This document shows positions 36,555 to 45,420 of a stretch of DNA of 64,000 nt, piece by piece. Position 1 is the stretch's first letter. Each line of letters starts with the position of its first letter. The translations under genes were made by a program, and so were the position numbers. The stretch comes from Flammeovirgaceae bacterium UBA4465 (lineage in GTDB: Bacteria; Bacteroidota; Bacteroidia; Cytophagales; Cyclobacteriaceae), in contig CAJJBF010000001.1 of the NCBI GenBank assembly GCA_905182375.1, positions 262,501-326,500 of the forward strand, read 5' to 3'. Under the pieces are notes generated by a model. It did no database searches. It was given only the letters and a program-made list of their open reading frames with translations, and was not told the DNA's origin.

Positions 36555-36963
36555 TTTTTCGATTCCATATAAGATTGTAAAATTAATACGGCACTGACTT
36601 GATCGATGGCAAGCTTATCTCGTCTCCCTTTTTTCTTAACTCCGCTCTAATGAGCGCCGTCATTGCCAAGTTTGAAGTATTCCACTCGTCCTGCAAAGCC
36701 AAAGGCATCTCAGGAAATAATTTCTTAAATCTATTTAAAAAAGCTCTCACCAATGGAGTATTATTAGTATCAGATCCATCTCGCCTTTGCGGCCAGCCAA
36801 CCACCACCTTTTCTACCTCTTCTTTTTCAAAATATTGAGTTAAAAAATCAAAAATGTGATGGGTTAATAACGCCTCGAGTGGCGTAGCTATGATCCCCAA
36901 AGGGTCCGTAGTGGCTATGCCACTACGCTTCGAACCATAATCTATTGCTAGAATTCGTCCCAT
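36551..36963 (-). CDS. ruvX: RuvX/YqgF-type Holliday junction resolvase-like protein, read with a -1 frameshift
   Basis: RuvX/YqgF proteins have an RNase H-like fold and act on nucleic acids (16S rRNA 5' end processing or junction resolution are proposed). The N-terminus [12 protein letters not shown] holds the first acidic residue; [12 protein letters not shown] and QDEWNTS follow. In the written frame the protein stops after 126 residues (36583) with an abnormal tail. A -1 shift at 36628-36634 continues as [18 protein letters not shown] and gives 137 residues, the normal length, with the last conserved Asp. The shift lies exactly on an in-frame A-AAA-AAG heptamer. Either one A is missing from the sequence or the ribosome slips. 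The restored stop overlaps the def start. Confidence 0.88.
36628..36634 (-). other. A-AAA-AAG slippery heptamer within ruvX
   Basis: On the minus strand the zero-frame codons are AGA AAA AAG, so the heptamer A-AAA-AAG is in the X-XXY-YYZ register used for -1 frameshifting in dnaX of Escherichia coli. Slipping back one base makes the next codon GGG and opens the conserved RuvX C-terminus. No strong downstream stem-loop or upstream Shine-Dalgarno-like stimulator was established by eye. A one-base error in the six-A run is the competing explanation. Confidence 0.45.
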
Positions 36964-37691
36964 TAGTTATCGACTGAGTGCTGCATAATCTCAGCCCAAA
37001 TTTGTTTTTCCATTGCGATCGCCTTTGGAAACAGAAGTTGATCCTCTATTTCGGCATGAAACCGTAAAAGCTGATCAAATGCCTGAAATTCTTTCTTGAC
37101 AAGACTCATGATGAATTCTGTCTCCGGGAGTTCCGCTACCAACGCCCTCATACTTTTCATTTCATCTTCATCTTTATGATCTAGAGCGATGGTTGCTAAA
37201 TTAATCTCCCTGAGCCGATATAATTTTTTTAAGGGATTGATCACTTTACCCTGTTTTATTCCCACTAAAGTCTTAATGTAATCAAATAATCCATCTTCCT
37301 CCTCATGGATATGGGTAACGAAATCTTCAAAAAAGAGTGGAAATACTAATTTCAGATCTGTAATCAGTGGTGCTGGACCTTTTAACTTATCAATTAAAGC
37401 ACCAATATAGGGTAAACATTCCTTGATGAAAGTAACATGTGATTGTTTTAAAAAGGCAATAAGCTCCCCTAAAGAACGTTTTTTGAGTTCTTCATGAGTT
37501 GGTTTTGTATTGATGTTTTCTAATTCAAAAGCTTTTACAATCGCTTTTTGGTTCCACTTGAAAACTTCACAAACCTCCGCTAAAGATCGATCATAATGTA
37601 CTTCGAAATCGACACCCAAACTGTGCAGAACCCTCCCATGAGTTGGGTTTTCTTCAAGAAGCATTGAAATAGTTTTGTCTATCATATGCAT
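36963..37691 (-). CDS. Iron-sulfur cluster repair di-iron protein (RIC/ScdA/YtfE-like)
   Basis: This 242-residue protein matches the RIC family, which repairs Fe-S clusters damaged by nitric oxide or oxidants. The C-terminal hemerythrin-like domain keeps the di-iron ligands: KQSHVTF, HIHEEEDGLF, LDHKDEDEM and FHAEIEDQLLFP. The N-terminal ScdA_N (DUF542) region is recognisable (LEENPTHGRVLHSLGVDFEVHYDRSLAEVC), but the usual Cys-Cys-Gly-Gly is replaced by Glu-Val-His-Tyr, so that part may have lost its original role. Its stop overlaps the ruvX start by one base (TAATG), placing it at the head of the RIC-ruvX-def-nitrilase operon. Confidence 0.87.
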   Translation of the reverse strand: MHMIDKTISMLLEENPTHGRVLHSLGVDFEVHYDRSLAEVCEVFKWNQKAIVKAFELENINTKPTHEELKKRSLGELIAFLKQSHVTFIKECLPYIGALIDKLKGPAPLITDLKLVFPLFFEDFVTHIHEEEDGLFDYIKTLVGIKQGKVINPLKKLYRLREINLATIALDHKDEDEMKSMRALVAELPETEFIMSLVKKEFQAFDQLLRFHAEIEDQLLFPKAIAMEKQIWAEIMQHSVDN

Positions 37692-37807
37692 GGTGCTACA
37701 AATATAAAAATTCGAAAATCATCCACACCAAAAAAATCAAATTTCAAAAGCTTGCCTCTAATATTTTATTTTGACCGATCTTTACATTTTTAAATGAAGA
37801 GTATATT

Positions 37808-39430
37808 ATGCAAAATTCGCGAGCTAGTCAAACCAACAAATTACTCCTTTACATAAGTCTATCGATCAGCCTAGGTGTGCTTATTGGTACCCAAATAACC
37901 GGACTAGATGCTGAAAAAACATTTTTCAACAAAAATTTCAACAAATTAAAAAAAATTATATCTTTTATTGACGAGGACTATGTAGATGAAGTGTCGGAAG
38001 ATGAAATGGTAGAAACAGTCATTGAGGAGATGCTTGCCAAATTAGATCCTCATTCATCTTATATCAATGCCGAGAATAGTGCTTATATGAACGCGCAACT
38101 CCAAGGTAATTTTGACGGCATAGGTATTGAATTTAATATTTTTCATGATACCATAAACGTAATATCCCCACTAAATGGTGGCCCCTCAGAAAAATTAGGG
38201 ATAAAATCAGGTGATAAAATCATCCGTGTGAATGAAGATATTGTTGCTGGCGTTGGAATGAAAAATAGTGATGTGGTCAAAAGATTAAGGGGACCCAAAG
38301 GATCTAGCGTAGCTGTTTATATCCAACGCCATGGACAAAAAGAACTGCTCAAATTTAATATTGAAAGAGACGTTATTCCACAATATTCAGTAGATGCCAA
38401 TTATATGGTGGATGATGAGATAGGTTATATTAAAATAAGTAGATTTTCAGCTACCACCTTTAAAGAATTCAAAGTAGCCCTTGAGGCCTTGAACCAAATG
38501 AATATGTCCAAACTTATCTTAGATCTTACAGGCAATCCTGGAGGCTACATGGACCGAGCAATCTCAATGGTAGATGAATTTCTAGAAGAAAATAAAATGA
38601 TCGTTTATACCGAAGGGAAACAAGATCGGTTTAATAATACCCACCGATCGACTACTCGTGGAACCTTTAAAAAAGGTGCATTAATTGTGCTAGTTGATGA
38701 AGGCTCGGCATCCGCCTCAGAGATTGTTGCTGGTGCATTACAGGACCATGACCGAGCCCTCATAGTAGGGCGTCGAACTTTTGGTAAAGGGCTGGTTCAA
38801 ATGCCTATTGATCTTGGAGATGGCAGTCAATTAAGATTAACCGTCTCAAGATACTATACCCCCAGCGGTCGGTGCATTCAAAAGCCTTATGAAAATACGC
38901 CAACCGAATACCGAGAAGAATATTATGAACGGTTTGCCAATGGTGAGATGTTCGTGAAGGACAGTATGCAAATCAATGATACCTTGATTTATCAAACCGA
39001 AAACGGTAGAACGGTTTATGGAGGCGGGGGCATTGTCCCAGATTATTTTGTGGCCTACGACACCAGTCATAATAGTGCCTATTTGAATGCATTATTTACG
39101 TCAAACACCCTCGCCGAATATGCCTTGTCCTATGCTACGGCTAATGAAAAATATTTAAAAGAATTGGGATTACAAAAATTTATCTCTGATTATCAAATAA
39201 GCACACAGCAGTTGAGAGAAATCCAATTGCAAGCCGATAAGAATGGTGTCGCCTTTAATACCTCTCAATTTGAACTTTCAAAAGAACGAATGCAACTTTT
39301 AATAAAGGCTTACATTGGACGTCGAATTTGGAAAAGTGAAGGTTTTTATCCTGTTTATAACAATGGAGATGAAATTTTCATGCACGCTAAGGCCTTATTT
39401 GATCAAGTTGATCCACTTATTTCCTATTGA
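37808..39430 (+). CDS. S41 family C-terminal processing peptidase
   Basis: This 540-residue protease has an N-terminal membrane/signal segment (about residues 13-31), a helical region containing FIDEDYVDEVSEDEM, a PDZ domain (about 95-175) and the S41 core. The catalytic Ser is in DEGSASASEIVAG (about residue 302) and the Lys in RRTFGKGLVQMP (about residue 328). YYTPSGRCIQKPYE is the usual segment after the active site. It acts in the periplasm on unknown proteins. It is divergent from the RIC operon (116-bp gap) and paralogous to the partial protease at 1-1243; it is longer at the C-terminus. Confidence 0.94.
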   Translation: MQNSRASQTNKLLLYISLSISLGVLIGTQITGLDAEKTFFNKNFNKLKKIISFIDEDYVDEVSEDEMVETVIEEMLAKLDPHSSYINAENSAYMNAQLQGNFDGIGIEFNIFHDTINVISPLNGGPSEKLGIKSGDKIIRVNEDIVAGVGMKNSDVVKRLRGPKGSSVAVYIQRHGQKELLKFNIERDVIPQYSVDANYMVDDEIGYIKISRFSATTFKEFKVALEALNQMNMSKLILDLTGNPGGYMDRAISMVDEFLEENKMIVYTEGKQDRFNNTHRSTTRGTFKKGALIVLVDEGSASASEIVAGALQDHDRALIVGRRTFGKGLVQMPIDLGDGSQLRLTVSRYYTPSGRCIQKPYENTPTEYREEYYERFANGEMFVKDSMQINDTLIYQTENGRTVYGGGGIVPDYFVAYDTSHNSAYLNALFTSNTLAEYALSYATANEKYLKELGLQKFISDYQISTQQLREIQLQADKNGVAFNTSQFELSKERMQLLIKAYIGRRIWKSEGFYPVYNNGDEIFMHAKALFDQVDPLISY

Positions 39431-39618
39431 GCATAACCTCTGATATTTGTCCTAAGAGCAATTTAATAGCCCCCCATCTATGCCTGTTTTAAGGTTGTTC
39501 ACTCCTTGTAGAAAGATCTGTTTGGTTTCATTTCAAGTGAAATTCAGCATTTCTTTAATCTTGACATCTGTTTTTCAATGAATTTATATTAGTTTTACCT
39601 CATTCTAAAAATAAAACA

Positions 39619-40536
39619 ATGAACATTCAAGATAGTGAACTAAACTTTTTAACCCTTTGGGCAGAAATCATGCAAGTGCTGATTATAGCCCTTCTAGTTA
39701 TTTCGGTTTTATCTGTTGTCATCTATTGGATCCGATACAATTCTAAAAAATCCATGAAGGCAAAATTTGATCTTGCCAGTGCTTCTGAAATAAAAGTGCT
39801 TCGCTTTTCCCAATTCATGATCGCGGTAGCTATTTTTTGTTTGGTTAACATTCAACAAGAAGAAATTGTCATTAGAACGCCCTTCCCTTGGTTCATCATT
39901 AGAGCCTTCATGGGTGTTTGTTTTGGAACCTTATATGGGTACATCGCTCATCTTATATTTACCTACTATTATCCCGGGAAAATCAGGGCGAGACTTGATA
40001 AATTGAGATATACTCCACGTATAAATCCTAAAACAGGTAATAAAATGAAGTTACTCAGTGAGGAGGAAGAGGATGTTTACCTCGATGAAGGTATGCAGGC
40101 TGAAGAAAATGTTTTTTCAGTGGATTACGATGTCTGGATTGATGAAGCATCAGGTGATACACATATTGAAAAGTACAAAGGTCATTTGAATGCACATGAA
40201 TGTGATAATTGCGGCTTCCAAACTCTGCGTCTCATCAAAGAAGAAGTAGCCGAAGAAGCTACAGAATTTTGGGATGGAAGCGTCAATCAGGAATATAATT
40301 GCTCTTATTGCGGAAGGGTTAAAAGAAAAACAATTGCCCTAACTTTTAAGGTCAAAGAAAATGCGTCTGATACGGCCCGATTGATATCCAACCCACTGGC
40401 CAATAATAAAGAAGTAGAAGCCGTTAAAATTGAGATCTTTAGTAATAAAGGAGATACCAAAATGTTTAACTTTCAAAATGTTGAACAAGCACAAAAGTTT
40501 TTGGAGGAGTTTGATTTTGAAAAAATAGAAGATTAA
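39619..40536 (+). CDS. Membrane protein with C-terminal zinc-ribbon-like motif, unknown function
   Basis: This 305-residue protein has three hydrophobic segments (about residues 15-38, 62-78 and 88-112). A charged cytoplasmic-looking region follows, rich in Glu (LLSEEEEDVYLDEG). Two Cys pairs, CDNCGFQT near residue 195 and CSYCGR near residue 227, are spaced like a zinc ribbon or rubredoxin knuckle. No enzymatic motif is recognised. The gene stands alone, 188 bp after the S41 protease on the same strand, and converges with the chromate transporter gene 30 bp later. I do not know its function; I infer a membrane-anchored metal-binding module. Confidence 0.8.
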   Translation: MNIQDSELNFLTLWAEIMQVLIIALLVISVLSVVIYWIRYNSKKSMKAKFDLASASEIKVLRFSQFMIAVAIFCLVNIQQEEIVIRTPFPWFIIRAFMGVCFGTLYGYIAHLIFTYYYPGKIRARLDKLRYTPRINPKTGNKMKLLSEEEEDVYLDEGMQAEENVFSVDYDVWIDEASGDTHIEKYKGHLNAHECDNCGFQTLRLIKEEVAEEATEFWDGSVNQEYNCSYCGRVKRKTIALTFKVKENASDTARLISNPLANNKEVEAVKIEIFSNKGDTKMFNFQNVEQAQKFLEEFDFEKIED

Positions 40537-40566
40537 GACGGATAACTGATCAAGGCTTCTTAATCT

Positions 40567-41748
40567 TTAGCTGATGACAAATCCCATGATTAACCCAGAA
40601 AAAATCACAAAGGGCGCTGGGATTTTAGTAAAGAATAAGGTCCCAAACGTACCTAAAATTAACCCATAATTTGTTCCTGAAATAGGAATGGGTTCTAACA
40701 AGTAGAGGGTCGCTGCGATTACCAAACCTGAACTGACTGCATTAATTCCCTCCAAAGAAGCTTTAATCATTCGATATCTTTTGATATCTTCCCAAAACTT
40801 TGAAACAAAGAAAATCAGAAAAGTACCCGGCAAAAAAATACCAGCTGCTGCAAGTAGGCCTCCTAGAATTTGTCCTCCCGTACCCCAATCAGACATAATC
40901 AGGGCACCCAAATAAGCGGCAAAAGAAAATGTAGGTCCTGGCACTGCTTGAACAAGGGCGTAACCAGAAATAAACTCTTCGGAGGTAAGCCACTCTTTAA
41001 ATTCCACCAATTCCGTAAAGAGCAAAGGAATGAGGACTTGACCTCCACCAAAAATTAAAGACCCATTACGGTAAAAATTTTCGAAAATTTTAACAGGAAG
41101 AAAATTAAAAAATGTGCCAAATATTCCCGCTACTGATAAGACCGCAGCCCATGTAATAAAATGAGTCCAATTAATATTCAATGGTAATTTTTCAGACTCG
41201 GGTTGCTGTTTGTATTTAAAAGCCGTTATAAAACCTCCCAACAATAATAAGACTGGAAACGCATACGGCGAGCGTAAATAAAAGGAACAAACTGCCGCAA
41301 AAGCCATCAAGAGATAACCTTCGGTACTCGAAACCACACTACTTGAAATTCGATAGGCCGAATAAGCAACAATCCCCACCGCCATAGGCTGAACATATCT
41401 CAAAAATTCTAAAGATATATTTTGATCATTAAAAACATCAACGGTTAGCGCCGCCGCCATCATCAATAACACTGCCGGCAATGCCCAAACCAAAAGCGTT
41501 AAATAAGCCAATTTAGATCCCCCTATCTTATAACCCAACGCCGTTATTGTTTGTGTAGAAGTAGGGCCAGGTAAAATTTGACACAAGGCAAAAAGCTCAA
41601 TCAAATCCGTTTCTGATAAATAAGCCCGCTTTTTGACCAGCATATCCAAAAACATAGCAATATGAGCTTGAGGTCCCCCAAATGCTGATACCGATAGTAT
41701 TAAAACATCACGTAAAAAAATGATATATCGTACCCGTCGAATAGTCAA
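40567..41748 (-). CDS. Chromate-transporter (ChrA/CHR) family protein
   Basis: This 393-residue protein has about 10-12 membrane helices and two homologous CHR halves. The first contains SAFGGPQAHIAMF and LPGPTSTQ, the second FGGGQVLIPLL and VPGPTFSFAAYLG, the paired signatures of long-chain ChrA. Family members export chromate or other oxyanions, but many homologues have no tested substrate, so resistance to chromate is not proven. It lies 36 bp downstream of recO on the same strand. The start chosen gives a short N-terminus before the first helix. Confidence 0.9.
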   Translation of the reverse strand: MTIRRVRYIIFLRDVLILSVSAFGGPQAHIAMFLDMLVKKRAYLSETDLIELFALCQILPGPTSTQTITALGYKIGGSKLAYLTLLVWALPAVLLMMAAALTVDVFNDQNISLEFLRYVQPMAVGIVAYSAYRISSSVVSSTEGYLLMAFAAVCSFYLRSPYAFPVLLLLGGFITAFKYKQQPESEKLPLNINWTHFITWAAVLSVAGIFGTFFNFLPVKIFENFYRNGSLIFGGGQVLIPLLFTELVEFKEWLTSEEFISGYALVQAVPGPTFSFAAYLGALIMSDWGTGGQILGGLLAAAGIFLPGTFLIFFVSKFWEDIKRYRMIKASLEGINAVSSGLVIAATLYLLEPIPISGTNYGLILGTFGTLFFTKIPAPFVIFSGLIMGFVIS

Positions 41749-41784
41749 TTAATTGCTGTTATTTTAATAATTGGATTGGAACTT

Positions 41785-42459
41785 TCACTTGAAAACTTGA
41801 GACAAAACCTTCAATGACTTAATCTCACCAAAATTTTCCACATGAAGACTATAGTAATTAATAATGTGTTTTAATGCCGTACTTCTTAACATTCCAGTAG
41901 TCGGCTCGCTGGTGTAGCATTCCGATCGGATAATATTATTCAAATATATATAAAGTGGTGAACTTAAATTCTCCTTAAAGGGGAGTAAACGCTCAACTGA
42001 CTGAATAAAAAAACCTAAATATCTGGCATATTTTATTGAGAAATAAACATGAAAAGACTCAAAGCCCTCTTTTAATCCATTAAAAATAATAATTTCATTC
42101 TTTAAGAACTGATACAGGTCCCGATTCTCACTTCGTTCATGAAATAAGGTTTTGCTCAGAAGTTCGGTACAAAACATCACCATGGCACTTTTTTTTAAAT
42201 TAATCTGAAAAGAGGGGGTCAGATGAAGAATTTTAAACTCATTGAGCCGATAAAGGTCTGCTTTAGGAGATTTATAAGCTACCAACTCAAGTACATTTAA
42301 AGACTGAAAAAAACCTATGCTCTTTTTTGATCTTACACTTCGGACTCCATTAAGTATAAAAGATTGAAACCCATACTCCTGGGTCAATATTTTGATGATG
42401 ATAGATGACTCCTTGTACTTAATATAATTGATCACGATACCCTCTGTTTTGATGATCAT
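41785..42459 (-). CDS. recO: DNA repair protein RecO
   Basis: This 224-residue protein matches RecO, which helps load RecA on single-stranded DNA in the RecFOR pathway. The N-terminal OB-fold opens with MIIKTEGIVINYIKYKESS, the canonical RecO start, and LVAYKSPKADLYRLNEF follows. The zinc-type Cys cluster of some RecO proteins is absent, which is common in Bacteroidota. The frame extends nine codons further upstream (to 42486), but the ATG at 42459 overlaps the porZ stop as ATGA and gives the family-typical N-terminus, so it is chosen. Confidence 0.92.
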   Translation of the reverse strand: MIIKTEGIVINYIKYKESSIIIKILTQEYGFQSFILNGVRSVRSKKSIGFFQSLNVLELVAYKSPKADLYRLNEFKILHLTPSFQINLKKSAMVMFCTELLSKTLFHERSENRDLYQFLKNEIIIFNGLKEGFESFHVYFSIKYARYLGFFIQSVERLLPFKENLSSPLYIYLNNIIRSECYTSEPTTGMLRSTALKHIINYYSLHVENFGEIKSLKVLSQVFK

Positions 42460-44607
42460 CTCACAATAGCAAATTTTCCAACCCATTTTTCCAACCCATT
42501 TAAGTCTGTAACAAAGACCAAATAGATTCCATTTAATAACCGCTCCCCATTAAACTTTATCAAATCCCAAGAGGCCGTACTTCCATTGGCTTGGGTCTCA
42601 TATAAAATTGTACCCTCAATCGTAGCAAACTTTATCAAGGCATCCCCAACGATCCCAGAAATAATCAGATCTCCGTCATAACTAGCCGTAATGGGATTGG
42701 GATAGATGGTAACCTGACTGTTTGATGATAGAGGTGCTGATGAATTGGTTTGGTAAGAGACTAAGCCCTCTTCCGTTAATACGAAGAGAACGCCTGATTG
42801 ACCATCATAAGCTAATTCCAAAATCGTATTTGAAGGTAAAAATGAATTTTCACTTGTAAAATGATGCCTCTGCGTCTGAAGTGTTTTGCTAAAGGCCCAT
42901 AAACCTCGTTCGCTACCCAACCACAATCGATCTCCACCATCAAATGCCACCGCAGTAACATTTTCATCTTCAAATAAGACCTCATTCTCAAAATAAGGTA
43001 CATAAGCTTGCGCTTCTTCGGAAATGAAAGAGGCATCTGTAAAATAAGCCGGGCCCCCTTTCGTTGCCATCCAAAGCTCATCATCTCGATTCACTTCAAT
43101 ATCATTGACGACAGTTGAGGGGGTATTCGATGAAGGCCCCACCCCCCAAATTAAATTTTTTGAAGGATCAAAAGCTATAACTCCATAACCCTCAATGGAA
43201 CTATTTTTAATCCATAATACATTTTCGGATGAACCATTTAAGGACAACGGGGTAGTAGTCCCCAATTGATCGCTAGATAAAAAAGAAAGGCTTTCTCCAT
43301 CAAAGCTGCCTAAAGGTACATGACTCATATAATTAGTAAACCATAAAAAATCATCCGTAGACCACATGTCGGTAATCCAAGCATTTTTTAATTCTGGATC
43401 GGTAAGTAGTTTTGCAGCCGCATAATCATACAGGCCCTGTCCATGAGAGGATAAAAACAACTGACCCCTAAACTGTACTGCCCCTGAAATATTATTGAAG
43501 CCCTCAATCTCGTGCACTTCCCATTGATCTCCGCTAAATACGGAATAACCCTCTATAGTTTCAGTCAATGATGTATCTGGCAGGGGCATGAAAGACATAT
43601 AAATCGTCTCCAATGATATCCATTCCTGATATGTTATCGTATATAGGACCATTGGGTCTCACCTGTTGATCCATATCTTTAGTGATATGGATCAAACCCA
43701 AATCTCCATCAGCAATCCAAAATTCTTCTCCATTCACTATGAGGTCATGACCCGAACTAAAGCGCTCTTGTATTAAGGGCACAACGACTCTCTCTACCAT
43801 TTCATAAATCCCTTGATCTGATAAAAAATAGGTGTTTTGATTCGTGGAAATCACTTGATTCATTACTTCTGGCAAGAGCAACAAGGTATCCCATACCTCA
43901 TTGGATTTCATAAATAAATAATCTTCATTTAAACCCGCTAGACCATCCGAGAGCTCAAATATACTCATCGATTTAAGAATCGATGTTTCTGGGTAAAAAA
44001 CCCAATTATTAAAATCAAAAAGATTTGTATTTAAATCCGCCACCATAATGCCTTCGCTTGATACAGCAAACAAACTATCATTACGCAAAAATAAATCCTG
44101 AACAGACACCACCCCTCCATTAGGCCCAATTTCACTATAAAAATCGCTGATCTCCTCAGTAGTCAAATCAAGTAAGGCGATGCCCATATCGGTAGAAAGA
44201 TAAATATGATTTCCTTGACTCACAAAATCATTGATCGCTTTTGAAGTAATCATTTCGATATTACTTATCGTTTGAATCGAAACTATGTGATCCGTATAAA
44301 CCAGATCAATGATGCCCTCTTCGTAACCAATCACTAATAACTGTGCCTCATCGAAAAAATTTAGCGCTGAAATACTGACGCCAGAAAGTCCCCTATTTTT
44401 ATCCATGACTTCCACAATATTCTCCTTCACACTGAAAAGTCCATGAGCAGTAGCACAAAACACTATGCCATTCCCAAGGGCAAGATGGCGTCCTTCAGCA
44501 TAACTAAAATGACTCTCCCAAGATCCTACAGCCATCTGCTGTGCCAGCAAGGAGGTTTGAGAAAATGCCATTAAAGCAATAACGAAATAAATGCTCTTTC
44601 TAATCAT
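42456..44607 (-). CDS. porZ: PorZ-type T9SS component, two-propeller protein with C-terminal domain, single frameshift
   Basis: PorZ is a surface protein of the T9SS that delivers A-LPS to the sortase complex. The signal peptide starts at ATG 44607 (MIRKSIYFVIALMAFSQ). Mature sequence begins with VGSWESHFSY and shows beta-propeller repeats (LALGNGIVFCATAHGLFSV, DELWMATKGGPAYF, DRLWLGSERGLWAF). The C-terminus (VTIYPNPITASYDGDLIISG to KWVGKFAIVR) is a T9SS-type sorting-like domain, as in the Porphyromonas protein. The frame breaks at a CCCC run (43583-43586). Removing one C joins LYVFHA to LPDTSLTETIEG and gives 716 residues. The start overlaps tdk by 8 bp and the stop overlaps recO. Confidence 0.85.
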
Positions 44608-45130
44608 AAAAACATGCTCTGCACAATACTTCATACTCTTTTCGCTCTCCAAGCAATATTTTCCGTTTGGACTTCGATAATCTATGTGAAAAAAAAGCGG
44701 CAGCTCCGCATTGCGTACATATCCCCTGTAATTTAGTGACATATTCGGCTATGCTCATGAGACGGGCAACTAAATCAAAAGGTTTGCCAAGATAATCCAT
44801 ATCTAAGCCTGAGAGGACTAAACGCTTCCCTTGATTGGCCAAAATATTGACACTGTTGATAAGTCCATCATCAAAAAACTGAACCTCATCAATACCCACG
44901 ACATCACAATAGTTAATTTTACTCAGGATGTCCTTGGCCTTGCGCACAGGCAAAGCGGGCAAGCTGTTTGAATTATGTGACATAATTACCTCTTCAGCAT
45001 ACCGATTATCTAACAGTGGTTTGAAAATTTGGACACGGGCTCCCCTCTTTGAAGCCTCAGTTAATCTTCCAATAAGGGCTTCCGTTTTACCTGCAAACAT
45101 GGGCCCACATATCACTTCAATTTGTCCCAT
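44600..45130 (-). CDS. tdk: Thymidine kinase (type II)
   Basis: This 176-residue kinase phosphorylates thymidine in the salvage pathway. The P-loop is CGPMFAGKTEALIGR (about residues 9-23) and the Walker B/active-site region is VGIDEVQFFDD. The C-terminal zinc site has the two Cys pairs CTQCG and CRAC that mark type II enzymes. It is the first gene of a tdk-porZ-recO row; its last codons overlap the porZ start. The upstream 290 bp contain no gene. Confidence 0.96.
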   Translation of the reverse strand: MGQIEVICGPMFAGKTEALIGRLTEASKRGARVQIFKPLLDNRYAEEVIMSHNSNSLPALPVRKAKDILSKINYCDVVGIDEVQFFDDGLINSVNILANQGKRLVLSGLDMDYLGKPFDLVARLMSIAEYVTKLQGICTQCGAAAFFSHRLSKSKRKILLGERKEYEVLCRACFYD

Positions 45131-45205
45131 TATAAAATAATTTGGCTCTTTTTAAAAATGACTTACCTTAAATATATTTCATGCCTAATGCATTCAATCA
45201 TCTTC

Positions 45206-45228
45206 ATCTTTAAAACTGATTTAAAGAT
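45206..45228. repeat. 9-bp inverted repeat in the tdk / 45421 divergent gap
   Basis: ATCTTTAAA and TTTAAAGAT form a perfect 9-bp stem with a 5-nt loop (ACTGA). It lies between the divergent starts of tdk and the disordered protein gene, in 290 bp that otherwise show only AT-rich sequence. It may be a regulator site or may reflect AT-rich chance pairing. Confidence 0.3.
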
Positions 45229-45420
45229 ATCATGCAAAATAATTTTAAAATGTGAGCAACCATTAAAAATTTTGAAGATTGGCATACTTTCATTTTAATT
45301 ATCCTAGTAAGAAATTCATGCTATACTATAAAATAATCTTTAGGCTTTCATTTTTATCCTCCTAATCAATAGCTTTACCTAGCACTAGAATTATTAGACT
45401 TAGCATTTTTTGATGCCCTT

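Noticed and set aside
39530..39543. Palindrome ATTTCA-AG-TGAAAT before the membrane protein gene
   Set aside because: Only 6-bp arms in AT-rich DNA; expected by chance at this frequency in such sequence.
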